A stretch of 64,000 bases of DNA from UBA1309 sp047605645 (GCA_047605645.1 JASGFJ010000023.1:16665-80664); one strand, 5' to 3'. Counted from the stretch's first letter, positions 43,821-53,582 are shown. A program made the numbers and translations. The notes: generated by a model not told the origin, from the sequence alone.

Positions 43821-46235
43821 TTAGGCCAGATATTTTTCTATTTCTTCGATTAATATCCTGGTGTCTTTTATGATATCTTTGGTCTTGGATACCCAGCCAG
43901 GAAGTGGTGTTGCGGATTTCCTCGAAGCATCTATTTCTTTTAGAAGAGGAATGGCTTTGTTTTCGGGAGACACCTGCATATACATCGAAAGCATTTTATG
44001 GCATTTGCTTTGGGTGTGTTTAAAATCTTGTTTGTCGATGTATGTTTCTAATTCAGCGATGTCCTTTTTGCCGTTGGATATAAAAAGAGTCAGTATTTCT
44101 CTGATTGTTTCTTCATCGTTTCCTACCATCTCTCTAAGGGCCTGAAAGCGTTCGCTATTGGTAGAATGGATGGCAGATGTTGTCTCTTTATTGTATTCAG
44201 GGTGTGAAATCATCAAGGCCAAAGAATCTATCGAGATAGGTTTGATAAAGCAGGCACTGAAGCCCATTCTTTTTACGTCTTCTTGTTGGACATCCATCCG
44301 TGCGGTCATCAGAATCACGGGTATCTCGGGATACCGTTTTTGGATCATTTCGAGCGTGTCGATTCCCGAATGTGCCCCAATTTCCATATCGGTGATGACC
44401 AGATCGAATTCCGGTCTTGTATTTAAGAAATTACCAAGTTCCTCAGCTGACTGGAAGGCATAGACACGGTGTCCCAATTGTTCAACCATCGACTTTAAGG
44501 TAAATAGGAGGGTGTTGTCGTCATCTATCAGGACGATCGTTTTGTTTTTCTCCGGTTCTGTCTGCTGCGCGATTTGTTCCATAGGGATAGCGATGGTAAA
44601 GGAAGTGCCTTTTCCTACCTTCGATTTAACCTCCATTTCCCCTTTCAGTAAATCGACCAGTCCTTTTACCACATACAATCCGAATCCTGCTCCTTCAGCC
44701 ATATTGTTATTTTCCTGAATTCTCACAAAAGGTTCAAAAATATGATTTAGTTTCTCTGCTGGAATTCCGGCACCGGTGTCCGAAACGGCAAGTTGCAGGT
44801 TTCCATCTGAATAAGCAACCTGAAGGCTGACTTTTCCGCTGTTTGTATATTTGACAGCGTTTGACAGCAGATTGATGATGATTTGTTTCAGTTTTAAGTT
44901 GTCGGAATTGATAATGGTCTCTTTATCGACATTGAATATTGTCTCGAATTCAAGTTTTTTCTTTTTGCATAAGGGGATAAAGAGTTCTTGAATCTCGATG
45001 CAAATAGCATACAGGTGGAATGGTGCACTCTGAAGGGTTAATTTTTCCTGTTCAATGCTGGAGAAGCCAAGAAGATTGTTCAATAAAGCGAGGATATGTT
45101 TTCCGGAATTGGTCATTGAGTTAATACTGCTTACATCAAAATAACGATCGTTTCGCTTGAGATCCAATGTCCCCAGAATGGAGTTGAGCGGGGTTTTGAT
45201 ATCATGCGAGACCGAAAGCAGAAGTTGGTGACGACTTTCCATCACCTGGCGTATGCATGCATTTGCGTTTTCAAGTTCAATGCGTGCTCTTTTCGCATTG
45301 TTGACGTTGCGCAGGATAGTTAACAAAGATATGGCAATCGGAAACAAAGCAATGATGCCACCGATAATGGTGTAATTATTGTATTTCCGAATCATTTGTT
45401 CACTATTCTTGATTTCCTGAAATCTGTAATGGATTATTTGACTATAGTAATTCATTAACAGATTGGATATTTTTAGAGAAATCTGCTGATCCGCCATGAC
45501 CAGTGCGTTAATTTTCTCGTCGATTTCGACTAATTGTACTATATAAGCTTCACTGGCTTTTTTTACAAATTTCTTGATAGGTTGCAGGTTGTCCTGTCGT
45601 TTCCCTGTTGTTGTATGAGATGCTTCTTTGATGTTTTTTGACGAAACCTTTAAGGTGTCTTGTGTTTCCTTGTTTTTGAAAAGAGCACCCAGCTTTTTGA
45701 AGAAACCTTTCTTTTCCGCCGCTTTGGTAAGGATGGTGTCCTGAATGCTTTCCTGACGTTTATTTACCAGGTGTTTAAGCCCGGTATAGTTGTAGTTGTT
45801 GAGAAACTTATTTATATCACTCAGCAAATCTTTTTGTTCAAGGGTTTTGTTAAGCTCTTGGACAATAAGCCCTTTTTGATTCAACAATACATTGACGGTA
45901 TCCAGGATTGTTTTTGCTTCTGAATGAGTGCTTTGCGATTCGAGGGTGTTCACAACGCTTTTGATTTCTTTGATATTTTTCTCGAAAAAAAACTGATGCG
46001 ATGTGTCTTTTGTTGCTATGTAGAGGTTGAGCTCAGCTTGAGCTGCATTCACAGAGGAGATAAGTTTTTCGGCATGCTCCAATTCGGCACTGTATAACTC
46101 TACATTTTTCTTTTGGCTATCGAGATTCTTGCGGAATGTATAGACATAGCTGAGTGATCCTGTAAAAAGTGCGACAATAATTAAATATACAAGTATGCTG
46201 TTAAGCTTAATCTTTCCCTCAATTGACTTCTTCAT
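43821..46235 (-). CDS. Hybrid sensor histidine kinase with receiver and HPt domains
   Basis: With the ATG at 46235 the product has 804 residues. Two membrane segments (~12-33 and ~288-309) enclose a largely helical extracytoplasmic sensor. Cytoplasmic domains follow: HisKA with phosphorylated H344 (SVSHDIKTPLNSILG), HATPase with N459 (NLLSNAVKYTNSG), DTGAGIP (486-492) and GAGFGLYVV (515-523), a receiver with D616 (VITDMEIG) and K665, and a C-terminal HPt with H746 (KCHKMLSMY). So it holds a phosphorelay but no DNA-binding output; a partner response regulator must act in trans. An upstream GTG at 46277 precedes the -7 box and is rejected as start. Divergent from the secreted-protein/SusCD locus, a possible target by position only. 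Confidence 0.93.
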   Translation of the reverse strand: MKKSIEGKIKLNSILVYLIIVALFTGSLSYVYTFRKNLDSQKKNVELYSAELEHAEKLISSVNAAQAELNLYIATKDTSHQFFFEKNIKEIKSVVNTLESQSTHSEAKTILDTVNVLLNQKGLIVQELNKTLEQKDLLSDINKFLNNYNYTGLKHLVNKRQESIQDTILTKAAEKKGFFKKLGALFKNKETQDTLKVSSKNIKEASHTTTGKRQDNLQPIKKFVKKASEAYIVQLVEIDEKINALVMADQQISLKISNLLMNYYSQIIHYRFQEIKNSEQMIRKYNNYTIIGGIIALFPIAISLLTILRNVNNAKRARIELENANACIRQVMESRHQLLLSVSHDIKTPLNSILGTLDLKRNDRYFDVSSINSMTNSGKHILALLNNLLGFSSIEQEKLTLQSAPFHLYAICIEIQELFIPLCKKKKLEFETIFNVDKETIINSDNLKLKQIIINLLSNAVKYTNSGKVSLQVAYSDGNLQLAVSDTGAGIPAEKLNHIFEPFVRIQENNNMAEGAGFGLYVVKGLVDLLKGEMEVKSKVGKGTSFTIAIPMEQIAQQTEPEKNKTIVLIDDDNTLLFTLKSMVEQLGHRVYAFQSAEELGNFLNTRPEFDLVITDMEIGAHSGIDTLEMIQKRYPEIPVILMTARMDVQQEDVKRMGFSACFIKPISIDSLALMISHPEYNKETTSAIHSTNSERFQALREMVGNDEETIREILTLFISNGKKDIAELETYIDKQDFKHTQSKCHKMLSMYMQVSPENKAIPLLKEIDASRKSATPLPGWVSKTKDIIKDTRILIEEIEKYLA

Positions 46236-46257
46236 AAATACTTTCTTTACTATTATG

Positions 46258-46265
46258 CAAAAGTA
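46258..46265 (-). promoter_or_regulatory. Promoter -7 box for the hybrid kinase
   Basis: TACTTTTG on the minus strand (46265-46258), 23 bases before the ATG at 46235. No TTTG at the right -33 spacing. Confidence 0.5.
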
Positions 46266-46556
46266 ATAATTATCCACTCACGGTGGATTTGAAAATATGA
46301 AAAATAAGAAGCTATTTATTATCAAATAAATAATAATGTATACTGCTGTCTCGAAAATGGATGACTGATAAATGATTTGAATATAAATTATATCTATGGC
46401 GAGGAAGAAAATAACGAACAGGAATAAAAATAGGTCTTTGGTGGGTGGCGCTGCAATTTAAGATTGTGGATATGGCTGTAATTCTGGTTTTCCTGGAGGA
46501 TTGCATCGTTTTCCTAAATGTAATCTGCTTGTAACTTTATTGTATTCTCAGGCTGT
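46266..46556. other. Divergent control region, remainder
   Basis: Between the two -7 boxes of the divergent genes lies an A/T-rich stretch without a convincing gene; a 64-residue minus-strand frame at 46312-46506 has no gene-like features. No palindromic operator was spotted by eye. Confidence 0.5.
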
Positions 46557-46564
46557 TACTTTTG
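46557..46564 (+). promoter_or_regulatory. Promoter -7 box for the gene at 46602
   Basis: TACTTTTG, 38 bases before the ATG at 46602. This places the transcription start at or after the alternative ATG at 46569 and supports the later start codon. Confidence 0.55.
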
Positions 46565-46601
46565 ACGCATGTTTAAGGTTATTCATTTAAAATTATATAT
46601 T

Positions 46602-47114
46602 ATGGTTAAATCGAGAATTCTGTTATTGGCAGGATTGATTGTCTGTACTAACATGTTTGCGATAAGCAACAAAAGACCTCCTGCAACTGAAACAAATGAC
46701 ACAACGCAGTCTTGGTCATTTAGTAAATGCATTACAAAACCTACGGATGAACAATTGAGACAAATGTCAGACAATGATGGGTTTAGTAGAGAGTCGTCTT
46801 TCCTGTTTAATCAATTGGAATCGCTGTGTGTAAAACGTATACCTCTCGTTCCGGGAGATCCGACAACACGTATTGTATTCTCTAAAGGGGATATATACAA
46901 TGCTGTACGTACCATACAGAAAAACCTTAAGAATAAGGTGAAAAATAATAAAATAACAGCAGATGAGGCTGCTAAGGAGCTGTCTTTTGTTCTTAATGTT
47001 GCTCTTTCTGCTTATTATTCGGATGGCAGTCAGCCTTTTGAAAGGGTCTTAAGAAGTATGAAAAACGATGGTGAACAACTATTGGCTCTTTTTTCAAAAG
47101 TTTTATTAAAATAG
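46602..47114 (+). CDS. Small secreted protein of unknown function
   Basis: With the ATG at 46602 the product has 170 residues with a signal peptide (about 1-20: MVKSRILLLAGLIVC, then TNMFA), then a soluble, mostly helical, lysine-rich domain. It has two cysteines (FSKCITK, SLCVKRI) that could form a disulphide. I do not recognise the family. It is divergent from the hybrid kinase and lies 152 bases before the susC homologue, so it might belong to the same functional locus. Confidence 0.8.
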   Translation: MVKSRILLLAGLIVCTNMFAISNKRPPATETNDTTQSWSFSKCITKPTDEQLRQMSDNDGFSRESSFLFNQLESLCVKRIPLVPGDPTTRIVFSKGDIYNAVRTIQKNLKNKVKNNKITADEAAKELSFVLNVALSAYYSDGSQPFERVLRSMKNDGEQLLALFSKVLLK

Positions 47115-47219
47115 CATCTATCACTTCTAAGCATAGAGCTTTTATTTAACGTAAATAATCTTTAGTAATTTCATTTATGAAGCCATGCCTGATTTTTATT
47201 AAATCTCCCAAAACAATGA

Positions 47220-47273
47220 AAAAATCAGGTGAGTTCCATATCTCCTAAGAGTAAAAATTAAATTGTATGAAAA
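47220..47273 (+). repeat. Leader repeat in front of susC
   Basis: The 54 bases ending just after the SusC start codon (AAAAATCAGGTGAGTTCC ... GTATGAAAA) match 50501-50554, which overlaps the susD start in the same register, with about nine differences. See the corresponding finding. Confidence 0.8.
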
Positions 47274-50200
47274 AGAAAATTCTACTACTATTTTTCTTGG
47301 TATGTTCTAATATCTTACTATTTGCCCAGTCATTCAAGGTTACTGGTAGCGTGTCTGATAAAATGGGCCCCATTATCGGTGCTAATATTAAACTGAAAGG
47401 TTCGAATGTTGGCACAACAACAGATTCGAACGGTCGTTATGAAATTAATGCAGAACGAAACTCGATACTTGAGTTTTCATATCTTGGCAACAGGCCCAAG
47501 GCTATAAAAGTCACCGGAACACAACTGAATGTCGAACTTGAACAAGAAGCGAGAAATATCGACGAAGTTGTAGTGACGGCTATTGGTATCAAACAGGAAA
47601 AAAAGAGATTAGGGTATACTACTCAGCAGGTTTCCGGCGATGAACTAACTGCTTCCGGCAATTTGAATGTAGCCTCGTCTTTACAAGGGCAAATAGCCGG
47701 TCTTACTGTAGCTGTCCCTTCAAGTATGTTTGAGTCCCCATCTTTTTTACTTCGCGGGCGGACACCACTCATTGTTTTGGATGGAGTGCCCGTCGAGTCA
47801 AACATGTTCGACCTGTCAAGCGATAACATTGCAAGTGTGAATGTGCTTAAAGGCACGGCAGCATCCGCTCTTTACGGGGCGCGAGGGAAAAATGGAGCAA
47901 TCATGATAACCTCTAAACAGGCGGACAAAGAAGGAGTAGAAATCGGCTTCTCCTCCAGAAACATGATGTCTGCGGGATTTGTGGCTTTTCCTAAAACACA
48001 ACATGAATACGGTAACGGTTCTAATGGTCAATATGCTTTTTGGGATGGAGAAGGTGGCGGAAAATCTGATGATGATATGATATGGGGGCCGAAACTGGAT
48101 GTTGGCAACACTGCTCCTCAATGGAACAGCCCTATCCGTGATAAAACCACGGGTCAGGAAATACCATGGTGGGGAAGTGTGGAAGGTTCTCAATATAACG
48201 ATCAAAGCAGATACGAACGAGTTGCTTTGCCTCTTGTTTCTCATGACAACCTGAAAAACTTCCTTAGAACCGGCATTATTACAAACAATTCGTTGTCTCT
48301 TTCTTATAAGGGTAAAAAATCAAAGATCTATTTATTAGGACAATATGCTTATCAGAAAGGACAAGCGCCAGCAACTTCTTTGCATACCGGTGGGCTGAAT
48401 TTTAATTCCACATTCAATATCTCGGATAAACTGACTCTTGATGCTATGTTGAATTACAACCTCGTAATCTCTCCCAACTACCCGGATTATGGTTATCATC
48501 CGTCAAATTTTATGTATTCCATTGTAGAATGGATGGGAGACGATGTGGATGTGAGAGAACTGAAAACGCATCAGTGGGTTCCGGGAATGGAAGGCTACAA
48601 GCAGGCAAATTATAATTATGCATGGTATAATAATCCATATTTTGCACTCGAGCAGGGGAAGCATAAGAATAGAAATAATGTAACTACGGGACAGGTCCGG
48701 CTTAATTATCAATTGCTCCCCGGATTAAGTCTCATGGGGCGTGCCTCTTTACGCTCTAACCGTAATCTTCAAGAGAATATGATCCCCAAATCATACATGA
48801 ATTACGGAGACTCTCGTGAAGGTGATTACAAGGTTTGGAACATAAGTCAGGACAATGTAGATGCAGACGCCTTAGTAACATACACGAAAAACTTTTTGAG
48901 TGATATTAACTTGACCACTAATTTAGGTAGCTCACTCTTTTATCGTAACTATCGGAATGACTATGCGTCTACGGACGGATTGAATGTACCGGGTGTTTAT
49001 TCTCTCAATAACTCTACCGGTTCAATTATTACCTATAATTCTGCTAATCCGTTGTGGGGTTCACGAAGCGAGAAAGAAATTAAGAGTGTGTACGCTTCGG
49101 TGAATTTAGATTTGTCAAAATATGCATATCTTACCATAACCGGGCGTAATGACTGGGCTTCATCCATTGCAGCTGGTAATAATTCTTATTTTTACCCATC
49201 TATCGCATTTAGTACATTGGTTTCCAATTATGCCAAATTACCAGAAGCAATCGATTATCTCAAATTGTTAGGGTCCTGGGCGACAGTTTCCAGCGATTTA
49301 GATCCTTATCAGATACAGCAAGTGTATAGCAAAGATGCCTCATGGGGTAGCAACACGGTTGTTAGTTATCCCTCGGCATTGGTTAATGCCAATATTAAAC
49401 CTCAAAAAACGTCACAGCTAGAAATGGGGTTTTCTATGTCCTTGTTGAATCGGATTTCTGTAGATTTTAGCTATTATCGTTCTTTGGATACCAATCAGAT
49501 TCTTGATATGTTGATTTCACAGGCATCCGGTTTTAATACCCGAAAAATCAATGGGAATACCTACACAACAAACGGACTGGAAGTAATACTCGGAGTGAAG
49601 GCTATACGAAAAAAGGATTTTACGTGGGATTTTAATCTGAATGCCAGTCATAGCGTGAAAAAACTGACTGATATTTATGGAGGTGAGGCCTATTTTGGAA
49701 ATTTGAAGAAGGGTGACCGTGCCGACGCTTATTATGCTACTGTGTGGCAGCGCGATCCGGAAGGCAAGGTCGTCGTTGATGCTAATGGGCAGCCCCAAAA
49801 AGATCCGTATGCCCGAAATGTTGGTCACCTCGAACCCAATATGAGACTTGGTATGCAAAATACATTCAAATACAAAGAATTTACGTTGGCTTTAAACCTG
49901 AATGCTGCACTCGGTGGACTCATTTATTCCCAGTTGAGTCCAAAGCTATGGTGGGGAGGCAAACATCCCAACTCTACGAAGTATAGAGACCAGGAATACG
50001 CCACAGGAGCCCCTGTGTATGTGCCTGATGCTGTGAAAACCGTAAGTGGAAGTGTTACGTATGATGTCCATGGAAACATTGTCTCGGATACTCGTGTGTT
50101 TGAGAAATTCACATCTGCGGTAGACTGGCAGTCTTGGTGTCAAAACTATCCTTATCGTGCTGTAGTTACAGATGGCATGGACAAATTTTTTGCCAATACG

Positions 50201-50437
50201 TTTAGCCGAACTTATCTGAAAGTACGCGAACTTAGCCTTAGTTATGATTTTAAAAGGATATTACCTACCCAATCTGTAGTTAAAGCGCTTACGGCGACCT
50301 TATTTTGTAATAATCTGGCACTTTGGTCCAAGGCTCCCTGGATAGACCCGGATATAAATGGAGATACAGGTAGTAATAATGGAGCCTCGGATCCCACAGC
50401 AAGATATATTGGTCTAGGCGTAAATATGAAATTTTAA
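47267..50437 (+). CDS. SusC/RagA-like TonB-dependent outer-membrane transporter
   Basis: A 1056-residue protein with a signal peptide (1-20), an N-terminal carboxypeptidase-regulatory-like domain (GSVSDKMGPIIGANIKLKG), a TonB-box region (NIDEVVVTAIGI), a plug (RGRTPLIVLDGVPVES, SVNVLKGTAASALYGARGKN) and a 22-strand barrel ending in aromatic residues (YIGLGVNMKF). It imports oligomeric or other large nutrients with the SusD partner that follows 110 bases later. Substrate is unknown; the downstream secreted phosphohydrolase hints at a phosphate-containing compound rather than a plain glycan. Confidence 0.95.
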   Translation: MKKKILLLFFLVCSNILLFAQSFKVTGSVSDKMGPIIGANIKLKGSNVGTTTDSNGRYEINAERNSILEFSYLGNRPKAIKVTGTQLNVELEQEARNIDEVVVTAIGIKQEKKRLGYTTQQVSGDELTASGNLNVASSLQGQIAGLTVAVPSSMFESPSFLLRGRTPLIVLDGVPVESNMFDLSSDNIASVNVLKGTAASALYGARGKNGAIMITSKQADKEGVEIGFSSRNMMSAGFVAFPKTQHEYGNGSNGQYAFWDGEGGGKSDDDMIWGPKLDVGNTAPQWNSPIRDKTTGQEIPWWGSVEGSQYNDQSRYERVALPLVSHDNLKNFLRTGIITNNSLSLSYKGKKSKIYLLGQYAYQKGQAPATSLHTGGLNFNSTFNISDKLTLDAMLNYNLVISPNYPDYGYHPSNFMYSIVEWMGDDVDVRELKTHQWVPGMEGYKQANYNYAWYNNPYFALEQGKHKNRNNVTTGQVRLNYQLLPGLSLMGRASLRSNRNLQENMIPKSYMNYGDSREGDYKVWNISQDNVDADALVTYTKNFLSDINLTTNLGSSLFYRNYRNDYASTDGLNVPGVYSLNNSTGSIITYNSANPLWGSRSEKEIKSVYASVNLDLSKYAYLTITGRNDWASSIAAGNNSYFYPSIAFSTLVSNYAKLPEAIDYLKLLGSWATVSSDLDPYQIQQVYSKDASWGSNTVVSYPSALVNANIKPQKTSQLEMGFSMSLLNRISVDFSYYRSLDTNQILDMLISQASGFNTRKINGNTYTTNGLEVILGVKAIRKKDFTWDFNLNASHSVKKLTDIYGGEAYFGNLKKGDRADAYYATVWQRDPEGKVVVDANGQPQKDPYARNVGHLEPNMRLGMQNTFKYKEFTLALNLNAALGGLIYSQLSPKLWWGGKHPNSTKYRDQEYATGAPVYVPDAVKTVSGSVTYDVHGNIVSDTRVFEKFTSAVDWQSWCQNYPYRAVVTDGMDKFFANTFSRTYLKVRELSLSYDFKRILPTQSVVKALTATLFCNNLALWSKAPWIDPDINGDTGSNNGASDPTARYIGLGVNMKF

Positions 50438-50500
50438 TGAAGATAAAATAATGTGGGACGAAGCTTGATGGTCATTCAATTATTTAAGACAATGATTAAA

Positions 50501-50554
50501 AAAAATCAGGTAAGTCTCATACCACCTAACAGTAAGAATTAAATCGTATGAAAA
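50501..50554 (+). repeat. Leader repeat in front of susD
   Basis: Second copy of the 54-base leader at 47220-47273, sharing CAGGTRAGT, CCTAA and AGTAA blocks and ending at ATGAAAA. Placed so that both genes have the same 5' context. Confidence 0.8.
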
Positions 50555-52023
50555 CCAGAATAATAGTATACATGTTTGCTGTCATTGCAACATTAAGTTC
50601 TTGTGAGAGTTTCAATAATATAAACAATAACCCGAATAGTCCTTCCGTAGTTTCTCCAAAACTCCTTTTACCCAATATTTGTGAAGATGTATTTACTCGG
50701 GAAATAGATGGAATGTACGCTGATAAGGAGGTTGTACAAACCGACGGGCATAATGCTGAGCAGTTTTATGAGTGGACAACAGGGAGTTTTGATGTTTATA
50801 ATTCGGGCTTGTTGCAAGTGACTAAGATGAAACAGGAAGCAGACAGAACCGGCGCGTCTGTTTATGATGGATTGTATCACTTTTTTCGTGCATATTATTT
50901 TTATAATCTGACATTGAAGTTTGGAGATATTCCATACTCGGATGCCCTTAAAGGTGAAAGCAGCGGTGATTTTACTCCTAAGTATGATAGTCAGGAGGCT
51001 GTTTTTGACGGGGTTTTGACTGAGTTGAGCATGGCAGATTCTTTATTTGCATCTACAAAAGATCTCATTGGCGGTGATATAATATACAATGGGGATGCTT
51101 CCCAATGGAGGCGTCTTGCCAATTCTTTTCACCTGAAAGTTCTGATGACATTGTCTCACAAAAATACGGTCGGTAGCCATAATATAAAAAAGGAGTTTCA
51201 GAAAATTGTTTCACTTCCTCTCATGGAGAGTAATGCCGATAACGGTCAACTGGTGTATTTGGATCAGGAAGGAAATAGATATCCTGAATTTAATGCCCAG
51301 TGGTCTGGCTTCTATATGGATAAAACTTTTGTAGACCGGATGTCTGAACGTAAGGATCCCCGCTTATTCTTATTTGCCTTGCCCACGAATGAAGCCGCAA
51401 ATGCGGGTAAGGCTGTTACAGACTTTACTGCTTATGCCGGAGGAGATCCTACAGTCCCGTATGGAGAGAACAAAAATCTTGTGGGTGCTGGTAAAATATC
51501 ACAGATAAATTCCCGTTATCGGACTATACCGACAGGAGAACCAACGATGTTGATGGGGTACGCTGAATTGCAGCAGATACTGGCCGAAGCGGTAGTAAGA
51601 GGGTGGATAAGCGGAAATGCACTGTCATATTATGAGGAAGGAATAAAAGCTTCATTTGATTTTTATCATAGTTACTCTGGGAGTTATTCACAATATGTTA
51701 CTTCCTCAGATGCTGAGAAATATATTCAAGGAGACAATGTGAAGATGCTTGATACCATGAGTGACGAAAAGAAAATTGAACTTATTATATTTCAAAAGTA
51801 TTGTGTAAGTTTCTTTCAGGGAGGCTGGTCGCCGTTCTTTGAAAATCTACGTACAGGATATCCCTCGTTTGCTCATCTCGCCGAAAACAGTATTCCTTAT
51901 CGTTGGATGTACTCTGATTCTGAAAATAAATACAATGCTGATCATGTGGAAGCGGCGGTAGCAAGTCAGTTCGGTGCGAACAACGATAAAATTACAGCAA
52001 AACCATGGTGGTTGAAAGATTGA
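50548..52023 (+). CDS. SusD/RagB-like surface lipoprotein
   Basis: A 491-residue product with a lipoprotein signal (ATLSSC, lipid-bearing Cys at about residue 19) followed by an Asn/Ser-rich spacer and the helical TPR-like SusD fold. YNGDASQWRRLANSFHLKVLM and the C-terminal AEAVVRGW segment fit the family. It forms the lid of the SusC barrel. Same operon as the preceding susC and following enzyme (25 bases apart). Confidence 0.93.
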   Translation: MKTRIIVYMFAVIATLSSCESFNNINNNPNSPSVVSPKLLLPNICEDVFTREIDGMYADKEVVQTDGHNAEQFYEWTTGSFDVYNSGLLQVTKMKQEADRTGASVYDGLYHFFRAYYFYNLTLKFGDIPYSDALKGESSGDFTPKYDSQEAVFDGVLTELSMADSLFASTKDLIGGDIIYNGDASQWRRLANSFHLKVLMTLSHKNTVGSHNIKKEFQKIVSLPLMESNADNGQLVYLDQEGNRYPEFNAQWSGFYMDKTFVDRMSERKDPRLFLFALPTNEAANAGKAVTDFTAYAGGDPTVPYGENKNLVGAGKISQINSRYRTIPTGEPTMLMGYAELQQILAEAVVRGWISGNALSYYEEGIKASFDFYHSYSGSYSQYVTSSDAEKYIQGDNVKMLDTMSDEKKIELIIFQKYCVSFFQGGWSPFFENLRTGYPSFAHLAENSIPYRWMYSDSENKYNADHVEAAVASQFGANNDKITAKPWWLKD

Positions 52024-52048
52024 TAAAGCATTAAAAACTAAAATATCG

Positions 52049-53125
52049 ATGAAATTGAAAACGTTATTTGTAAAATTGTTTTGTTTGTTGGTGTTGTCGC
52101 CATTTCTGTTGAAAGCCCAACAAAAAGTTGTAATTATTACTGTAGATGGCTATCGCTGGCAGGAACTTTTTGGTGGTGCGGACACAGCTCTGATTAACAA
52201 TAAAAAGTTTGGGAGTGTGAATATGATGAAAGCTGCTTATTGGGCTGAGTCAGCAGAGTCTCGTCGGGATCTTCTCATGCCCTTCACTTGGAACTTTATT
52301 GCGAAAAATGGACTGCTTATCGGTGATCGCAACAAAGGATGTACAATGGATGTCACCAATAAAATGTGGTTCTCTTATCCGGGTTATAACGAAGATTTAT
52401 GTGGCTATGCCGATGATGAGAATATTCATAATAATGATGCAATTCCGAATCCGAATGTCAGTGTATTAGAGGTGGCTAATAACTCTAAGGAATATAAAAA
52501 CTCTGTTTTGATTTTTGGAAGCTGGGCTAGATTTATAGATATATTTAATGAAAAACGCAGTGGACTTGAGGTAAATGCGAATTATCGTCATGCGTTGTCA
52601 AAAAAGCCTACCGAAAGAGAATTGTTTCTTAACTCTCTCACAGAACGAACTCCCAAATATTGGGAGCATGAGCGGTTTGACTTTCTTACTCATGAATATG
52701 CTTTGGAAGCGATGAAGTCACGCCATCCTAAGGTTTTATTTATTGGCTATGGAGACACGGATGAATGGGCACATGCTGGAAATTACCGTCTTTATCTTAA
52801 TGCGGCTCACTATACCGACGACTTTATAAAAGAATTATGGGAATATGCTCAGAGTGACCCCTTTTATAAAGATCAGACCACGTTTATTGTGACATGCGAT
52901 CATGGACGTGGTGATGTGGAAGAGTCTTCCTGGTGTGGACATGGCGGAGATGTTCCCCATTCTTCTCAAACCTGGCTGATGGCTTTTGGAAAAGGTATAC
53001 CGGCAAAGGGGATATTAACATCGGGTACCTACTTCAACAATCAAATAGCTCCGACCATTGCTAAAATATTAGGGGTAGAATTCGGCTCCAAAGAACATAA
53101 AATGGGTAGTCCTATAAAATTTTAA
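52049..53125 (+). CDS. Secreted alkaline-phosphatase-superfamily hydrolase
   Basis: A 358-residue enzyme with a signal peptide (1-23). Metal-ligand motifs of the type I phosphodiesterase/nucleotide pyrophosphatase and sulphatase clan are present: D33 (ITVDGYRWQ), D236 and H242 (YGDTDEWAH), D284-H285 (TCDHGRG) and a late histidine (H298 or H304, CGHGGDVPH). The nucleophile is probably near T103 (VTNKMWFSYPGYNE), aligned with the catalytic Thr of NPP enzymes. So it likely cleaves a phosphomonoester, phosphodiester or related bond outside the cytoplasm. Last gene of the SusCD operon; a strong terminator follows. Exact substrate unknown. Confidence 0.88.
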   Translation: MKLKTLFVKLFCLLVLSPFLLKAQQKVVIITVDGYRWQELFGGADTALINNKKFGSVNMMKAAYWAESAESRRDLLMPFTWNFIAKNGLLIGDRNKGCTMDVTNKMWFSYPGYNEDLCGYADDENIHNNDAIPNPNVSVLEVANNSKEYKNSVLIFGSWARFIDIFNEKRSGLEVNANYRHALSKKPTERELFLNSLTERTPKYWEHERFDFLTHEYALEAMKSRHPKVLFIGYGDTDEWAHAGNYRLYLNAAHYTDDFIKELWEYAQSDPFYKDQTTFIVTCDHGRGDVEESSWCGHGGDVPHSSQTWLMAFGKGIPAKGILTSGTYFNNQIAPTIAKILGVEFGSKEHKMGSPIKF

Positions 53126-53207
53126 GATGAATTTTATCAATTACGCATGCAGTAGAATGCGAATAGGTCGTATTTAATTTAGATACGCTTTTGATGTGTT
53201 TGTTATA

Positions 53208-53247
53208 ACAAAGCTTGGACTTCTGGAAGTTCAAGCTTTGTGTTTTT
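53208..53247 (+). terminator. Terminator of the SusCD-hydrolase operon
   Basis: Long hairpin: CAAAGCTTG (53209-53217) with CAAGCTTTG (53232-53240), continued by a G-U pair and ACTT/AAGT around a CTGG loop, about 15 pairs; T run at 53243-53247. Confidence 0.9.
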
Positions 53248-53329
53248 AGTATTTGATTTCTAAAATTCGCTATAACAGAACTAAGTTAGTCTTGCTTTTC
53301 CGAAGATGAATTATTGCCGTTTTCTACAT

Positions 53330-53381
53330 TTCCATGTGGAATATTTCTACACCTTCCACAAAGTTTCCACACGGTGTGGAA
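53330..53381. promoter_or_regulatory. Cluster of TTCCACA palindromes
   Basis: Three related sites in 52 bases: TTCCA-TG-TGGAA (53330-53341), half-site TTCCACA (53354-53360) and a perfect 8/8 palindrome TTCCACAC-G-GTGTGGAA (53365-53381). Spaced 10-11 bases apart and thus about one helical turn, which suits a repressor or activator site. Regulator unknown. Confidence 0.5.
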
Positions 53382-53494
53382 TTGTGTATTTGTTTGTAAA
53401 TAGTCTGTCTTTTAGTGGTTTATGGTTTGTTTCGCATGTCTGGCATAGAAGTTGCCTTATTTAATGTGAACACAAACTACAAGTATAAGCCGTG

Positions 53495-53563
53495 ATGGCT
53501 GACAAAACAAGCACAATAGAATTTCGGAAAGCGAATCTTAAGCGTTCTCCCTCTATTAATTAG
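53495..53563 (+). CDS. Possible 22-residue peptide before a strong terminator
   Basis: ATG to TAG encodes a 22-residue basic peptide: MADKTSTIEFRKANLKRSPS followed by IN, with seven charged basic residues and no hydrophobic segment. It starts in a plausible position after the palindrome cluster and ends 20 bases before the terminator, so it would be the only ORF on the transcript. It may be a regulatory or toxic peptide, or chance within a small RNA. Low certainty. Confidence 0.25.
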   Translation: MADKTSTIEFRKANLKRSPSIN

Positions 53564-53582
53564 CACAAGTATTTTTGGATCT

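Noticed and set aside
46312..46506. 64-residue minus-strand frame between divergent genes
   Set aside because: Composition is not gene-like and it fills the promoter region of the hybrid kinase.
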